A stretch of DNA of 11,643 nucleotides from Bacteriovoracaceae bacterium UBA2394 (GCA_002343335.1 DDSI01000112.1:3360-15002); one strand, 5' to 3'; positions 1 through 8,067 are shown, counted from the first letter of the stretch. Notes: generated by a model not told the origin, from the sequence alone. A program made the numbers and translations.

Positions 1-507
1 GCCCTCGAGCGCAGAAGCTTTCACTTCGAGTTCTTCAGTCACGTAAAAATCTGAGTAAGGATCCAAATTCTTGGCATAGGCTTTCAAAAATGCCTTTCGA
101 TAACTTGAACTTCCCAACTGTTTGCAAAGTTGGCCGATATCGGAACCCTTCGATCGGCGAACCGTCGCGAGAACTTTCTTCTCGAACTGTCGCGCCATCA
201 TGGGCATGCCTAAAGTCTCAAGCGCGTCCGGAATTTTCTTAAAGGATTCCTGCATGAGCGAGGCGCGCTGTTGCGGATTTAGGTGATGGATGCGGAGGTG
301 CTGTTCTTGAACGAAATTGTAAATCGATCGGAAATCTCCACACTGCAAAGCAGTTTCGCCTTCCGCGGGAACCGTTGATTCCGTTTTCTTAATCTTGGCG
401 GTGGATGATCTTTCTCCAGCAATATTTTCCGATGCCGACGCGAGCGTCGCGCTCATCAGCAACATGCTGAATACCCCTAGTGTAAGTCTCCCTATGCAGC
501 TTTTCAT
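1..507 (-). CDS. N-terminal part of a Prc-like (tail-specific) S41 periplasmic protease, cut by the window edge
   Basis: The minus-strand frame opens with ATG at 507-505 and stays open for 169 codons to the window edge. Residues 1-25 form a signal peptide: basic start (MKSCIGR), a hydrophobic core, and an ASA cleavage motif at 23-25. Residues 148-155 read LDPYSDFY, followed by a segment ending in ALEG at the edge. This matches the Prc/Tsp stretch just before the PDZ domain (E. coli has IDPHTNYL...SLEG). In that family the enzyme degrades or trims proteins from their C-termini in the periplasm with a Ser-Lys dyad. The PDZ and catalytic domains would lie beyond position 1, so activity cannot be judged. 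The start has only a weak GCGAG ribosome site, and a sigma54-like motif ends about 17 bases before it. A related CtpA-type S41 peptidase is the main alternative. Confidence 0.72.
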   Translation of the reverse strand, partial: MKSCIGRLTLGVFSMLLMSATLASASENIAGERSSTAKIKKTESTVPAEGETALQCGDFRSIYNFVQEQHLRIHHLNPQQRASLMQESFKKIPDALETLGMPMMARQFEKKVLATVRRSKGSDIGQLCKQLGSSSYRKAFLKAYAKNLDPYSDFYVTEELEVKASALEG

Positions 508-523
508 CTCGCTATGTAAATAG

Positions 524-539
524 TGCAAGGCATGTGCCA
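524..539 (-). promoter_or_regulatory. Sigma54-type -24/-12 promoter motif
   Basis: Read on the minus strand, positions 539 to 524 give TGGCAC-ATGCC-TTGCA, which matches the RpoN consensus TGGCAC-N5-TTGCA with the required 10 bases between GG and GC. The -12 C is at 525, so the start of transcription would fall near 513, about six bases before the ATG of the Prc-like gene at 507. Such a short leader is unusual: either the message is nearly leaderless, the site serves something else, or the match is chance. I did not identify an enhancer-binding-protein site upstream. Confidence 0.45.
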
Positions 540-565
540 GCCCGATTTTGGAAAAGCTAAATTAA

Positions 566-571
566 TACAAT
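566..571 (+). promoter_or_regulatory. Possible -10 element (TACAAT) for the outer-membrane operon
   Basis: TACAAT at 566-571 lies in the only AT-rich stretch upstream of the operon starting at 745. No good -35 is visible 16-18 bases upstream; the nearest sequence is GATTTT-like. If used, transcription would begin near 578 and leave a 5' leader of about 165 nt, which is long enough for a regulatory RNA. This is a weak call. Confidence 0.28.
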
Positions 572-598
572 GCCTTAGGCTGGATTCGCGACGGTTAC

Positions 599-689
599 AC
601 TGCGGCACAAATGTCCCACCAAACCCCGGTTTGCTCCGTCACCCTTGGGGTGTGGATGCCGCGGTTGACGGAAAGACTTGGCGCGTCAA
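599..689 (+). ncRNA. Candidate structured leader RNA (three-way junction plus hairpin), unclassified
   Basis: Hand pairing gives a compact fold. A closing stem, 599-607 with 657-665, has 9 bp including one G-U pair. It encloses two hairpins: CAAAC/GTTTG at 620-633 (extendable to 6 bp) and CACCC/GGGTG at 640-652. A further hairpin follows: TTGACG at 665-670 with CGTCAA at 684-689. TGACGGA at 666-672 could instead pair with TCCGTCA at 635-641, which would break the first fold. GTCCCA at 613-618 is also complementary to TGGGAC at 708-713. The element sits between the possible promoter and the ribosome site of an outer-membrane transport operon. I checked by eye for cobalamin, TPP, FMN, fluoride and c-di-GMP riboswitch core motifs and saw none. 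Short pairings like these can arise by chance. Confidence 0.3.
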
Positions 690-732
690 AGGAAGCTCTG
701 TTAAAAATGGGACGTTCATTGGGTCGTAGCTT

Positions 733-737
733 GGAGG
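733..737 (+). promoter_or_regulatory. Strong Shine-Dalgarno that selects a GTG start
   Basis: GGAGG at 733-737 (within TTGGAGGGG) lies 7 bases before GTG at 745. It supports this GTG as the start of the outer-membrane barrel gene. The G-rich tract could alternatively pair with the ACCCC at 623-627 in the leader hairpin. Confidence 0.7.
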
Positions 738-744
738 GGTATCT

Positions 745-1995
745 GTGGGGAAATTAAATCACTTTTTTTGTAACTCATTAAAAACCGGAATGGTGGCGAC
801 TTTATTTTTGGGATCGCTACCGATTTGGGCCGACGATGCGCTCACGCTTCCGCAAGGTCGCTGGCGCGTGCGATGGGCGTCCACATTCACGGTGAGCTCG
901 AATGAATATGGTTCCACAGGTGACATCCGAAGCATCGGATCGACCTACTCCAAATCCATCACCGGAAAATTATTGTCCGGTCTCACACCGAATGCTTCTC
1001 GATTCGTGCAAGCGCTGAACGCGATGCAACCTGGCTTTGGCGATTCACTCGCGATTGCTTCGTTGAATGCCGAGGTGGAATCAGAATTTTGGACGAATGT
1101 GTTTGCCGCCGAATATGGCGTGACCGATCGTTTGAGTTTAGGCGTGATCATGCCGCTCGTGCATGCCGAAATCGAAGTTCGCGCGAGCTCCGAACCTTCG
1201 CAAGAATTCAACGCGCTCATGAAAAGGTTTGAAGGTCAGCCGCAGATGCAGGCGCAGTTCAATCAAGTCCTCGCCGGAACATCCGTACAGGGCTTAAACA
1301 GTATTCTGAGAAGCCAGTTTGGCTACAATGCCGGACTCACCTCGTGGAATTCCACGGGCATTGGCGATATTGAAGTGGGCGGAAAATACAATTACTTCAA
1401 AGACACAGAAATTTTGGCCACGGTGAAAACAGGTTTGCGCCTGCCCACGGGTCGCACGGATGATCCCGATAACTTGGTCGACGTCGGCTTTGGCGACGGA
1501 CAGTTCGATCTCGGCGTTTACAACTATGTGGACTATCGCCCAACGGCTTACTTAAGCTTCACGCATGAAGTTGGCTATGTCGCTCAACTTCCCGACACCA
1601 ATTCTTATCGCGTGCCCGTTTCCGCGGAGTTACCGATTGGGTCGCCCGCGATCGAACTCGATCGACGGCTGGGTGATTATTGGGAAACCGGCCTAGAAGC
1701 CAACTACACGATGTTCAAACTCTTCACGACAAGTGCGAAATATCGCTTCAAACAAAAGTTCAAAGATTCCTATGACGGCGTGCCTACCGGATTCAACGCG
1801 GCACTGCTCACGAACAACACGAATGAAATTTTGCATGAGGGTCAGTTCCAAGTGGAATACTCCAATTTATCCCGTGTTCGCGCAGGACTGGAGAGTTTCC
1901 CCTTTGCGGTAGCCGTCCTATACCGACAGCCCTTTCACGGCGAGAATGTCTCGGACTCTCGAACGGCTGGAGTTCAGCTTAAATCGTATTTCTAA
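745..1995 (+). CDS. Outer-membrane beta-barrel protein, PF13557-like (MetA-pathway/transporter style)
   Basis: The 416-residue product begins with a signal peptide (MGKLNHFF, a hydrophobic segment, then IWA before DDAL at about residue 30). The mature part is rich in alternating polar/aromatic strands and ends in a C-terminal Phe (LKSYF), as expected for a BAM-inserted barrel. Segments such as YGVTDRLSLGVIMPLV, TGIGDIEVGGKY and TGLRLPTG, followed by an acidic/Gly turn, are typical of the loosely defined barrel family first named for phenol-degradation MetA proteins. Many members of that family have no known substrate. Residues around 60-110 and 185-220 are more helical and low in strand character, perhaps long loops. 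The GTG start is set by GGAGG at 733-737. The TonB-dependent receptor starts 27 bp after its stop on the same strand, so the two probably form an operon. Function is not known. Confidence 0.75.
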   Translation: MGKLNHFFCNSLKTGMVATLFLGSLPIWADDALTLPQGRWRVRWASTFTVSSNEYGSTGDIRSIGSTYSKSITGKLLSGLTPNASRFVQALNAMQPGFGDSLAIASLNAEVESEFWTNVFAAEYGVTDRLSLGVIMPLVHAEIEVRASSEPSQEFNALMKRFEGQPQMQAQFNQVLAGTSVQGLNSILRSQFGYNAGLTSWNSTGIGDIEVGGKYNYFKDTEILATVKTGLRLPTGRTDDPDNLVDVGFGDGQFDLGVYNYVDYRPTAYLSFTHEVGYVAQLPDTNSYRVPVSAELPIGSPAIELDRRLGDYWETGLEANYTMFKLFTTSAKYRFKQKFKDSYDGVPTGFNAALLTNNTNEILHEGQFQVEYSNLSRVRAGLESFPFAVAVLYRQPFHGENVSDSRTAGVQLKSYF

Positions 1996-2022
1996 TTTTT
2001 ATTTTTTAGCGCCTTCGAGTAG

Positions 2023-3786
2023 ATGCTTCGCGTGAAGTATCTACTCCTCGCGCTAACCTTCGCTTCTACCGCACACGCTGAGGCGCTCCAAAAATATGCT
2101 CCGGAATCGCCGACACGCGCTTCCACGTCCTTAAATGATGAACTTACGCCGGCCACGGAAGATCTTTCTCACTCGCTTTCGCGTCAACCCGGTGTCTACG
2201 TCATCGATCAAGGAGGAGCGGGAAAACAAAAGAGTCTCCAAGTACGAGGCGCCAAAGCCGCGGACATCGATGTGACTTTGGAAGGCGTGCGTCTGAACTC
2301 ACCGAGTTTGGGGGAATTTGATTTTTCCTCCCTCCTTCCCTTCGGATTGGAGGACGCCACCCTTATTCGAGGAAGCTACTCGCCGCAATCCGCAAATTCT
2401 CAAGCGCAGTTGAAATTCCGTCTGCCCTCAAAGGAAATCATTCGCACAACCGTGAGTGGCGGCACTCCTGGCGCGTGGGCGATTGCGCAGCAAGTTCCGC
2501 ATGCGGTCGTCGCCTTCGATCGAAATCCCAACGACTATCGTTACTATGATGAAACAACGAATACTCTTCGCGTGCGTGAGCAAAATGCGAGCTCTCGGTT
2601 AAATGCGAGAACTTGGAAGCGATGGAAGGACTATCAAGTCTGGGCGCAATTGCTCTATGCAAATTTAGAGCTGCCGGGCTCCGTCATCTTTCCAAGCCTC
2701 GGCTCCACATCGACGACTTGGACGCCAATGGCGGCATTTCAGGGACAGATCAAATCGAACTGGGATTTCTCCACTTGGTATATTTTTCAACATCAGACGT
2801 ATCGCAATCCGAACTTCGTTTCGAAATCGAGCAATCTTTTCTCTTCGGGAGGCATTCGCTCCACACTCGGTCATGCCGTCACAGAAAATTCAAGGCTCAA
2901 TCACACCATTGAGTGGTCTTTGGACAAACTCAATTCCACGCAACACCAACTCACCGGAGATTCTTCCTTCGGCTCTCCCTTTAGACATACGGTTTCTTAC
3001 TCCGCTTCATACCTGTGGGACGTCACCGACTCTTGGCTGTTGAATCCTTATGTTCGCGGTGAATTTGTTTCAGACATGGACCAACCCTTTTCTGCTCATC
3101 CGGGTATCGGAGCACGATGGGTGGCGACGGAGGATTTAGAAGTGCGCGCTCACGTCGCCTACACGTCGCGCGTTCCTACTTTCTACGAACTCCACTTCGC
3201 AGAGCCGCCTTTCATTTTGTCGAATCCGAATTTGACTCGTCAGCAGTCGTTGCAAGCGGACGCAGGCTACGCGTGGACGCTGCAGAAAAGTGAAAATTCT
3301 TGGGTGCTTGAGCAAATACTCTTCGGCGATCGCACGTTTGATCTCCTTCAATCGGTGAACACAGCGGGAGTCTTTCAAGTGCAAAATGTGGGAACGCGAA
3401 TCACGATGGGCGTGGAGAACGTTTTACATTATCGACGTGGAACTTGGTTCGATCTCGCGGCGGGATACACCCATCAATATTCCACGCTGAATGATCGCAT
3501 GCCCGCTTATCAACCCGCGCATCTCGTCTCATTGAAGCCCACATTGATGTCTGGAAAACTTTGGTCATTTGCCCTGCCGCTGCGATTTAGGTCCGCCATG
3601 CGAGGCTCATCGGGCAAAAGCATGCGCGAACAATTCGATCTTCAAATTCAAATGACGGGACAGGTGAAGAACATCCAGCTTGGGATTCAGATCACCAACG
3701 TGCTCGGCTGGAGAAGAGAGGAAACTGAAGGTTATCCCCTCTCGCACGAACCGGATGTCACCGTCAGCGCTTCTGCAAATTTTTGA
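2023..3786 (+). CDS. TonB-dependent outer-membrane receptor, compact BtuB-like type
   Basis: The 587-residue protein has a signal peptide (residues 1-19, ending in AHA). Its plug domain runs roughly from residue 35 to 140 and contains LSRQPGVYV, QVRGAKAADIDVTLEGVRLNSP and ATLIRGSYSP. These line up with the BtuB plug (LQRTPGV, IRGTNASHTLVLLDGVRMN, VEYIRGP). The rest is a strand-rich barrel ending in NVLGWRREETEGYPL and a terminal SANF, like the last strands of BtuB. The length is close to BtuB (614) and shorter than most siderophore receptors. TonB-dependent receptors take up scarce ligands such as vitamin B12 or ferric chelates using ExbBD-TonB energy. No clear TonB box is visible after the signal peptide, which is odd. 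ATG at 2023 has only a weak GAG ribosome site, so translation may depend on the upstream gene. The ligand is inferred only; cobalamin is plausible. Confidence 0.85.
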   Translation: MLRVKYLLLALTFASTAHAEALQKYAPESPTRASTSLNDELTPATEDLSHSLSRQPGVYVIDQGGAGKQKSLQVRGAKAADIDVTLEGVRLNSPSLGEFDFSSLLPFGLEDATLIRGSYSPQSANSQAQLKFRLPSKEIIRTTVSGGTPGAWAIAQQVPHAVVAFDRNPNDYRYYDETTNTLRVREQNASSRLNARTWKRWKDYQVWAQLLYANLELPGSVIFPSLGSTSTTWTPMAAFQGQIKSNWDFSTWYIFQHQTYRNPNFVSKSSNLFSSGGIRSTLGHAVTENSRLNHTIEWSLDKLNSTQHQLTGDSSFGSPFRHTVSYSASYLWDVTDSWLLNPYVRGEFVSDMDQPFSAHPGIGARWVATEDLEVRAHVAYTSRVPTFYELHFAEPPFILSNPNLTRQQSLQADAGYAWTLQKSENSWVLEQILFGDRTFDLLQSVNTAGVFQVQNVGTRITMGVENVLHYRRGTWFDLAAGYTHQYSTLNDRMPAYQPAHLVSLKPTLMSGKLWSFALPLRFRSAMRGSSGKSMREQFDLQIQMTGQVKNIQLGIQITNVLGWRREETEGYPLSHEPDVTVSASANF

Positions 3787-4390
3787 GCTGACTCTTTCGG
3801 ACGAAGAAATAAAGAAAAGTCGCGAGAATCGCGCCCGATCCATCGGCCAACATATCTTTCTGCGCGTCCCAAATATCGCCCTGCGATCCCAAGAACGCCG
3901 CACCTGCGGTAGGATCCTGAGTGGCCGCGTACCACCACTCGATAATTTCATAGATCGACGCGATGGCGAAAATGGTGAATACGGGAAATAGAAAGACGAT
4001 CCATTTGCTCATCGTCAATTTCCTTACAACCAGAAGTTCCGCAATCGGGAACGCAAAAAATCCGACGGAGAAATGCGCAAAGCGATCGAAATGATTTCGT
4101 TCAAAGCCAAAAAGTTCGGTGATGAAATCGAAAGGCACTCGTTCGAAGGTGAAATGTCCGCCGATCGTGTGAAGAAAAATGAAAAAACACATGAGCACGT
4201 AGCTTAGATTCGAAAACTGGATTTTGCGGCGGTACAAAAAGTAGAGCACAGCTACCAAAGCGACGACGGGAATATTCTCAGCGATCCACACATCTCGAGC
4301 GTAAGGCTGAATCCCGAGCGCGATAAAAAACAATAGATAAATTCCGAATAAAACCTGTGGGACTTTTGTGGGGTTCTTCATGGTTGTCAT
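3764..4390 (-). CDS. yjdF: YjdF/DUF2238 family inner-membrane protein
   Basis: The 208-residue product matches the length of E. coli YjdF (about 209). It shows the family signatures in order: HTIGGHFTF at 74-82, RNHFDRFAHF at 98-107, YEIIEWW at 147-153, and GDIWDAQKDMLADGSGA at 171-187. Hydrophobic segments near residues 12-28, 40-53, 63-76, 105-123, 130-148 and 184-198 indicate a polytopic inner-membrane protein. The biochemical role of the family is not established. The conserved His, Glu and Asp inside or beside membrane helices suggest a catalytic or ion-handling site, but that is inference. ATG at 4390 was taken; a second in-frame ATG at 4381 is possible and neither has a clear Shine-Dalgarno. 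The 3' end overlaps the convergent receptor gene by 23 bp, with no room for an intergenic terminator. Confidence 0.85.
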   Translation of the reverse strand: MTTMKNPTKVPQVLFGIYLLFFIALGIQPYARDVWIAENIPVVALVAVLYFLYRRKIQFSNLSYVLMCFFIFLHTIGGHFTFERVPFDFITELFGFERNHFDRFAHFSVGFFAFPIAELLVVRKLTMSKWIVFLFPVFTIFAIASIYEIIEWWYAATQDPTAGAAFLGSQGDIWDAQKDMLADGSGAILATFLYFFVRKSQLKNLQKR

Positions 4391-4559
4391 ATTTCTGAGT
4401 GTAACTTGAATCGAAGCCTTCGCATGAGCGTTGCAGACTCAAAATTTTCCGACTTCGAAAACCGCTTGACCCACAAAAGTGAGGGCGAGTGAGATGTTCA
4501 GATCTGATCAAGAGCCCTATCTGCTCGCTTCTCCCCACAATGTCCGTCCATCTAAAGAC

Positions 4560-4575
4560 CTACAGCGTATTGTGT
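4560..4575 (+). promoter_or_regulatory. Distal, degenerate NrdR box
   Basis: The 16 bases CTACAGCGTATTGTGT match the downstream palindrome at 11 of 16 positions. The right half (TATTGTGT) matches best, 7 of 8. Its centre is 32 bp from the centre of the perfect box at 4592-4607, about three helical turns, which is the usual arrangement of paired NrdR boxes. Confidence 0.6.
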
Positions 4576-4591
4576 CATTTCTAAAATAGAG

Positions 4592-4607
4592 CCACAATAT
4601 ATTGTGG
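4592..4607 (+). promoter_or_regulatory. Proximal NrdR box (perfect 16-bp palindrome)
   Basis: CCACAATATATTGTGG is a perfect 16-bp inverted repeat. It fits the known NrdR consensus (ACACWATATMTWGTGT-like) with the diagnostic ACAATATATTGT core. NrdR is the ATP/dATP-sensing repressor of ribonucleotide reductase genes. The site lies about 180 bp before the chosen nrdJ start, just upstream of a sigma70-like promoter. No nrdR gene is in the window. Confidence 0.82.
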
Positions 4608-4613
4608 TTTTTC

Positions 4614-4642
4614 TTGACGCTCCTGACCTGCAACCTCAGAAT
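4614..4642 (+). promoter_or_regulatory. Probable sigma70-type promoter of nrdJ
   Basis: TTGACG at 4614-4619 (5 of 6 to consensus) and CAGAAT at 4637-4642 (4 of 6) are separated by exactly 17 bp. Transcription would start near 4649. An alternative lies inside the operator pair: TTGTGT at 4570-4575, a 17-bp spacer and CACAAT at 4593-4598, where NrdR binding would directly block polymerase. The sequence alone cannot decide between them. Confidence 0.5.
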
Positions 4643-4788
4643 CGAAATTGGATTGGCTGTCGATCTTAGCGTTCGACGTCAGAGGGTGGAAAACCAGGGG
4701 AGGAAGATTGGAAAAGATTAAAGGGCAACCTAAACGCTCGTCTGCGTCCAGTAGCGAGCACTTGAGATTGAAAGAAAATGGACCAGAA

Positions 4789-7700
4789 ATGAAAGCAGAA
4801 GCATTAAAAATTGAGGATCGTACGTCGTCGTCTAAAAATGAAGAGGCAAAAACCGGTAAGGCGCAACAACGCGGATTACGATTTACCCGTTATTTTACAA
4901 CCGAGGGCAAGCACCCCTTCGATCAAATTGAATGGTCGCAAAGAAGATCTGTGATCACCAACACCGACGGTTCCGTGGTGAGTGGCATGGAATCCGTGGA
5001 AGTTCCGGCAGACTGGTCGCAATTGGCAACCGACATCGCCGTCTCCAAGTTTTTCCGTAAAGCCGGCGTCGCCCAGAAGAAAGGCGACACCGATCACGAA
5101 GATACCGTTCGACAACTCGTCACCCGGATCGCTCGCGCCATCCGCGGAGCTGGCGAACGATTGGGTGGCTATTTCAAAACCACCAAAGATGCAGACATTT
5201 TCGAAATCGAGCTCACCTCTTTGCTTGTGAATCAAAGAGGTGCATTCAATTCCCCCGTTTGGTTCAACTGCGGACTTTATGAAGCCTATAAAATTCCAGG
5301 CTCTGGCGGAAATTATCGCTGGAATGCAGCTCTACAAAAAGTTGAGCTCACGCAGAATGCTTATGAGAATCCTCAGTGCTCGGCCTGCTTCATTCAAAAT
5401 GTGAGCGACGATTTGATGAGCATTTTTGATCTCATCAAAAATGAAGCCCGACTATTCAAATATGGCTCAGGAACGGGAACGAATTTCTCGAAACTCCGTG
5501 GTCGCCAAGAAAAATTGAGCGGCGGCGGGTTGAGCTCCGGCCTCATCAGCTTCTTGGAGGTGTTGGATCGAGGCGCTGGAGCCACCAAGTCCGGCGGAAC
5601 CACCCGACGAGCTGCGAAGATGGTTTGCTTGGATATGGATCACCCTGAAATCGTGGATTTCATCAATTGGAAGGTGAAGGAAGAAAAGAAAGCACGCGCG
5701 CTGATTGCGGCGGGCTATCCCTCAGACTTCAACGGCGAAGCCTATCGCACGGTGGCCGGTCAAAATTCCAACAACTCCATCCGCGTGACGGATGAATTTA
5801 TGAAGGCCGTGGAGAATGATGAAAATTATTCGACCACATTCCGCACCACGGGCGAAGTTTGCGACACCTACAAGGCTCGCGACCTCTGGCGACAAGCTGC
5901 TCAAGCCGCTTGGGAATGCGCCGATCCCGGCATTCAGTACGATACGACGATCAACAACTGGCATACCTGCAAGGAAACGGATCGCATTCACGCCTCCAAC
6001 CCGTGCTCCGAGTACATGTTCTTGAATGACTCGGCCTGCAACTTGGCTTCGCTCAATCTCATGAAGTTTTGGGATGAGAAAAAAGGTTTCGACATCGATG
6101 GCTATCGTCATGCCATCCGCGTCTTCACCACTGCGCAGGAAATCTTGGTGGACTACTCCAGCTATCCGACCGAAACGGTGGCGAAGAATTCGCATGACTA
6201 CCGACCTCTTGGTTTAGGTTACGCAAATTTAGGCACGCTTCTCATGGTGAATGGCCTTCCTTACGATTCCACGGAAGCTCATCAGATGGCGGGCGCGCTC
6301 ACGGCGATCCTCTGTGGTCACGGCTACCGAGTGTCTGCGGAGATTGCCGGACAGAAGGAACCCTTCCCTGGCTATGAGAAGAATGCGAATTCCATGTTGA
6401 ATGTGATGCGCATGCATCGCGATCAAGCCTACAAACTTCACACGACTGACTCCGAGCTCATTCAAGCCGCCCAAGAAGATTGGGATATGGCGGTGAGCTT
6501 GGGCGAAGCTTATGGCTACCGCAACGCTCAGCTCACCGTGCTCGCACCGACGGGAACAATTGGACTCCTCATGGATTGCGACACGACCGGCGTGGAACCC
6601 GATTTTGCGCTCGTGAAGTTTAAGAAATTGGCCGGCGGTGGATCGTTTAAGATCATCAACCAATCCGTGCCGCTGGCTTTGAAACGACTGGGTTACAAAC
6701 CTGCCGAGGTGGAAGCGATCGTGCACTACGTGCAAGGCACGCAGACGCTGGAAGGAAATGCCTACATTTCTACTCAGAAGTTGCTGGCCAAAGGATTCAC
6801 GAGAGACACCCTGAAGAAGATCGAAGCCAAATTGCCCGGTGTATTTGAACTCCGACAGGCGTTTTCTTTCTTCACGCTCGGCGAAGCCACGTTTACGCAA
6901 CTTGGCGTCACCAAAGAGCAGGCCACTCAACCTGGCTTTGATTTGTTGAAGCACCTTGGTTTCTCGGAAGATGAAATTGAAAAGACGAATGACATCGTCT
7001 GCGGCGCCATGACCGTGGAAGGCGCACCTCATCTGAAGAAAGAGCATTACGCAGTATTTGATTGTGCAAACCGCTGTGGCAAGGGCGAGCGATACATCGC
7101 TCCGATGGGCCATGTTCGCATGATGGCGGCCACGCAACCCTTTTTGAGCGGCGCGATTTCGAAGACGGTGAATCTGCCAAACCACACGACGGTGGAAGAA
7201 ATCGAAGAGATCTATAAAGAAGGTTGGAAGTTGGGCCTCAAAGCCATCGCGGTCTACCGCGATGGTTGCAAGATGTCTCAACCTTTGAACACGAAGGCCG
7301 ACAAGAAAGAAGAGAAAGCCGCTCCGGCCGTGAGCCAAGCGGCGGTGGCAGCGGCTCCCGCTCCTCAAAAGGCCTTCCAAAAGAAATTGCCGACCAAGCG
7401 CCGAGGCTTCACGCAAGAAGCGCGCGTGGGCGGACACAAAGTGTACCTGCGCACCGGCGAATATCCTGATGGCGGGCTAGGCGAAATCTTTATCGATATG
7501 CACAAAGAAGGCGCAGCCTTCCGAAGCATGATGAATTGCTTCGCCATCTCAGTGTCGATGGGACTTCAACACGGCGTGCCGCTTGAAACGTTCGTGGAGA
7601 AATTCACTTTCACGCGATTTGAGCCGCAAGGATCTTGCGACCATCCCAATGTGAAGTACGCCACCAGCGTGATCGACTTCATCTTCCGCGTGCTCGGTAT

Positions 7701-8010
7701 GGAATACCTTGGCCGAACGGACTTCGTGCAAGTGAAGCCGACGGATCTCGTCACGGCTCCTCAGGCGGCTGCAGCAGCGGCCGCGCAAGCGAGCTCGGGT
7801 GCGGTTGCGATTGATGAAATTGCGATCGCGGCCCCCACGAATACGGCAAACTCGCCTCGCGCTGAAATTAAATCAGGCGATGCGACGGAGAGCTTCTTAA
7901 AGAACATGATGGGCGATGCACCCTTTTGCGACAGCTGTGGTCACACCACCGTTCGAAATGGGGCATGCTACAAATGTGTCAATTGCGGCCACTCGATGGG
8001 ATGCTCGTAA
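4789..8010 (+). CDS. nrdJ: Class II (adenosylcobalamin-dependent) ribonucleoside-diphosphate reductase NrdJ, long form
   Basis: With the ATG at 4789 the product is 1073 residues. It reduces ribonucleotides to deoxyribonucleotides by a cobalamin-generated thiyl radical and works without oxygen. After [18 protein letters not shown] come QCSACFIQN (Cys197, Cys200), the substrate-binding [35 protein letters not shown] with the probable thiyl Cys406, and the phosphate-binding PTGTIG at 587-592. A Lys/Ala-rich linker leads to a TSCPD-type domain (about 875-970). A second Ala-rich linker precedes a C-terminal Cys-rich ribbon (CDSCG from 1047, then CYKCVNCG, ending GCS), which probably carries reducing equivalents. 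The frame extends upstream to TTG at 4648, but that overlaps the predicted transcription start. TTG at 4708 follows a good GGGGAGG only 4 bases away and is a real alternative start. Two NrdR-like boxes upstream point to NrdR repression. Confidence 0.96.
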   Translation: MKAEALKIEDRTSSSKNEEAKTGKAQQRGLRFTRYFTTEGKHPFDQIEWSQRRSVITNTDGSVVSGMESVEVPADWSQLATDIAVSKFFRKAGVAQKKGDTDHEDTVRQLVTRIARAIRGAGERLGGYFKTTKDADIFEIELTSLLVNQRGAFNSPVWFNCGLYEAYKIPGSGGNYRWNAALQKVELTQNAYENPQCSACFIQNVSDDLMSIFDLIKNEARLFKYGSGTGTNFSKLRGRQEKLSGGGLSSGLISFLEVLDRGAGATKSGGTTRRAAKMVCLDMDHPEIVDFINWKVKEEKKARALIAAGYPSDFNGEAYRTVAGQNSNNSIRVTDEFMKAVENDENYSTTFRTTGEVCDTYKARDLWRQAAQAAWECADPGIQYDTTINNWHTCKETDRIHASNPCSEYMFLNDSACNLASLNLMKFWDEKKGFDIDGYRHAIRVFTTAQEILVDYSSYPTETVAKNSHDYRPLGLGYANLGTLLMVNGLPYDSTEAHQMAGALTAILCGHGYRVSAEIAGQKEPFPGYEKNANSMLNVMRMHRDQAYKLHTTDSELIQAAQEDWDMAVSLGEAYGYRNAQLTVLAPTGTIGLLMDCDTTGVEPDFALVKFKKLAGGGSFKIINQSVPLALKRLGYKPAEVEAIVHYVQGTQTLEGNAYISTQKLLAKGFTRDTLKKIEAKLPGVFELRQAFSFFTLGEATFTQLGVTKEQATQPGFDLLKHLGFSEDEIEKTNDIVCGAMTVEGAPHLKKEHYAVFDCANRCGKGERYIAPMGHVRMMAATQPFLSGAISKTVNLPNHTTVEEIEEIYKEGWKLGLKAIAVYRDGCKMSQPLNTKADKKEEKAAPAVSQAAVAAAPAPQKAFQKKLPTKRRGFTQEARVGGHKVYLRTGEYPDGGLGEIFIDMHKEGAAFRSMMNCFAISVSMGLQHGVPLETFVEKFTFTRFEPQGSCDHPNVKYATSVIDFIFRVLGMEYLGRTDFVQVKPTDLVTAPQAAAAAAAQASSGAVAIDEIAIAAPTNTANSPRAEIKSGDATESFLKNMMGDAPFCDSCGHTTVRNGACYKCVNCGHSMGCS

Positions 8011-8016
8011 TTCATT

Positions 8017-8067
8017 GGAGGTACGATTTGTCACCCTAGGTACATAAAGGGTTCGAATCGTACCTCC
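8017..8067. terminator. Long perfect inverted repeat after nrdJ, possible bidirectional terminator or extragenic palindrome
   Basis: GGAGGTACGATT at 8017-8028 and AATCGTACCTCC at 8056-8067 are perfect 12-bp complementary arms. Inside, ACCCT (8033-8037) pairs with AGGGT (8048-8052) around a 10-nt loop. It starts 6 bp after the nrdJ stop and lies between convergent genes, the expected place for a shared terminator. No T-run follows on either strand, so it does not look like a textbook intrinsic terminator. mRNA 3'-end protection or a dispersed palindromic repeat are alternatives. The GGTTCGAATC within it resembles a tRNA T-loop, but no tRNA can be folded. Confidence 0.6.

Noticed and set aside
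523..729. Open frame of 68 codons on the plus strand between the protease and the barrel gene
   Set aside because: No ribosome site, unusual composition, overlaps the sigma54 motif and the leader region; better explained as non-coding.
508..744. Cobalamin riboswitch expected before a BtuB-like operon
   Set aside because: I looked for the B12-box and core segments (GCCACTG-like and CCGCAACTG-like) on the plus strand and found none convincing.
1959..2010. Weak hairpin (GCTG/CAGC) and T-rich gap between the barrel gene and the receptor gene
   Set aside because: The stem is only 4-5 bp and lies more than 10 bases before the T-run, so a terminator or attenuator cannot be supported.
4412..4422. 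Short palindrome CGAAGCCTTCG upstream of yjdF
   Set aside because: Only 5-bp arms, single copy, and no matching regulator known; likely chance.
6229..7437. Long minus-strand open frame (402 codons) opposite nrdJ
   Set aside because: Shadow of a strongly conserved coding gene; the antisense product is rich in Arg, His and Phe with no family signature.
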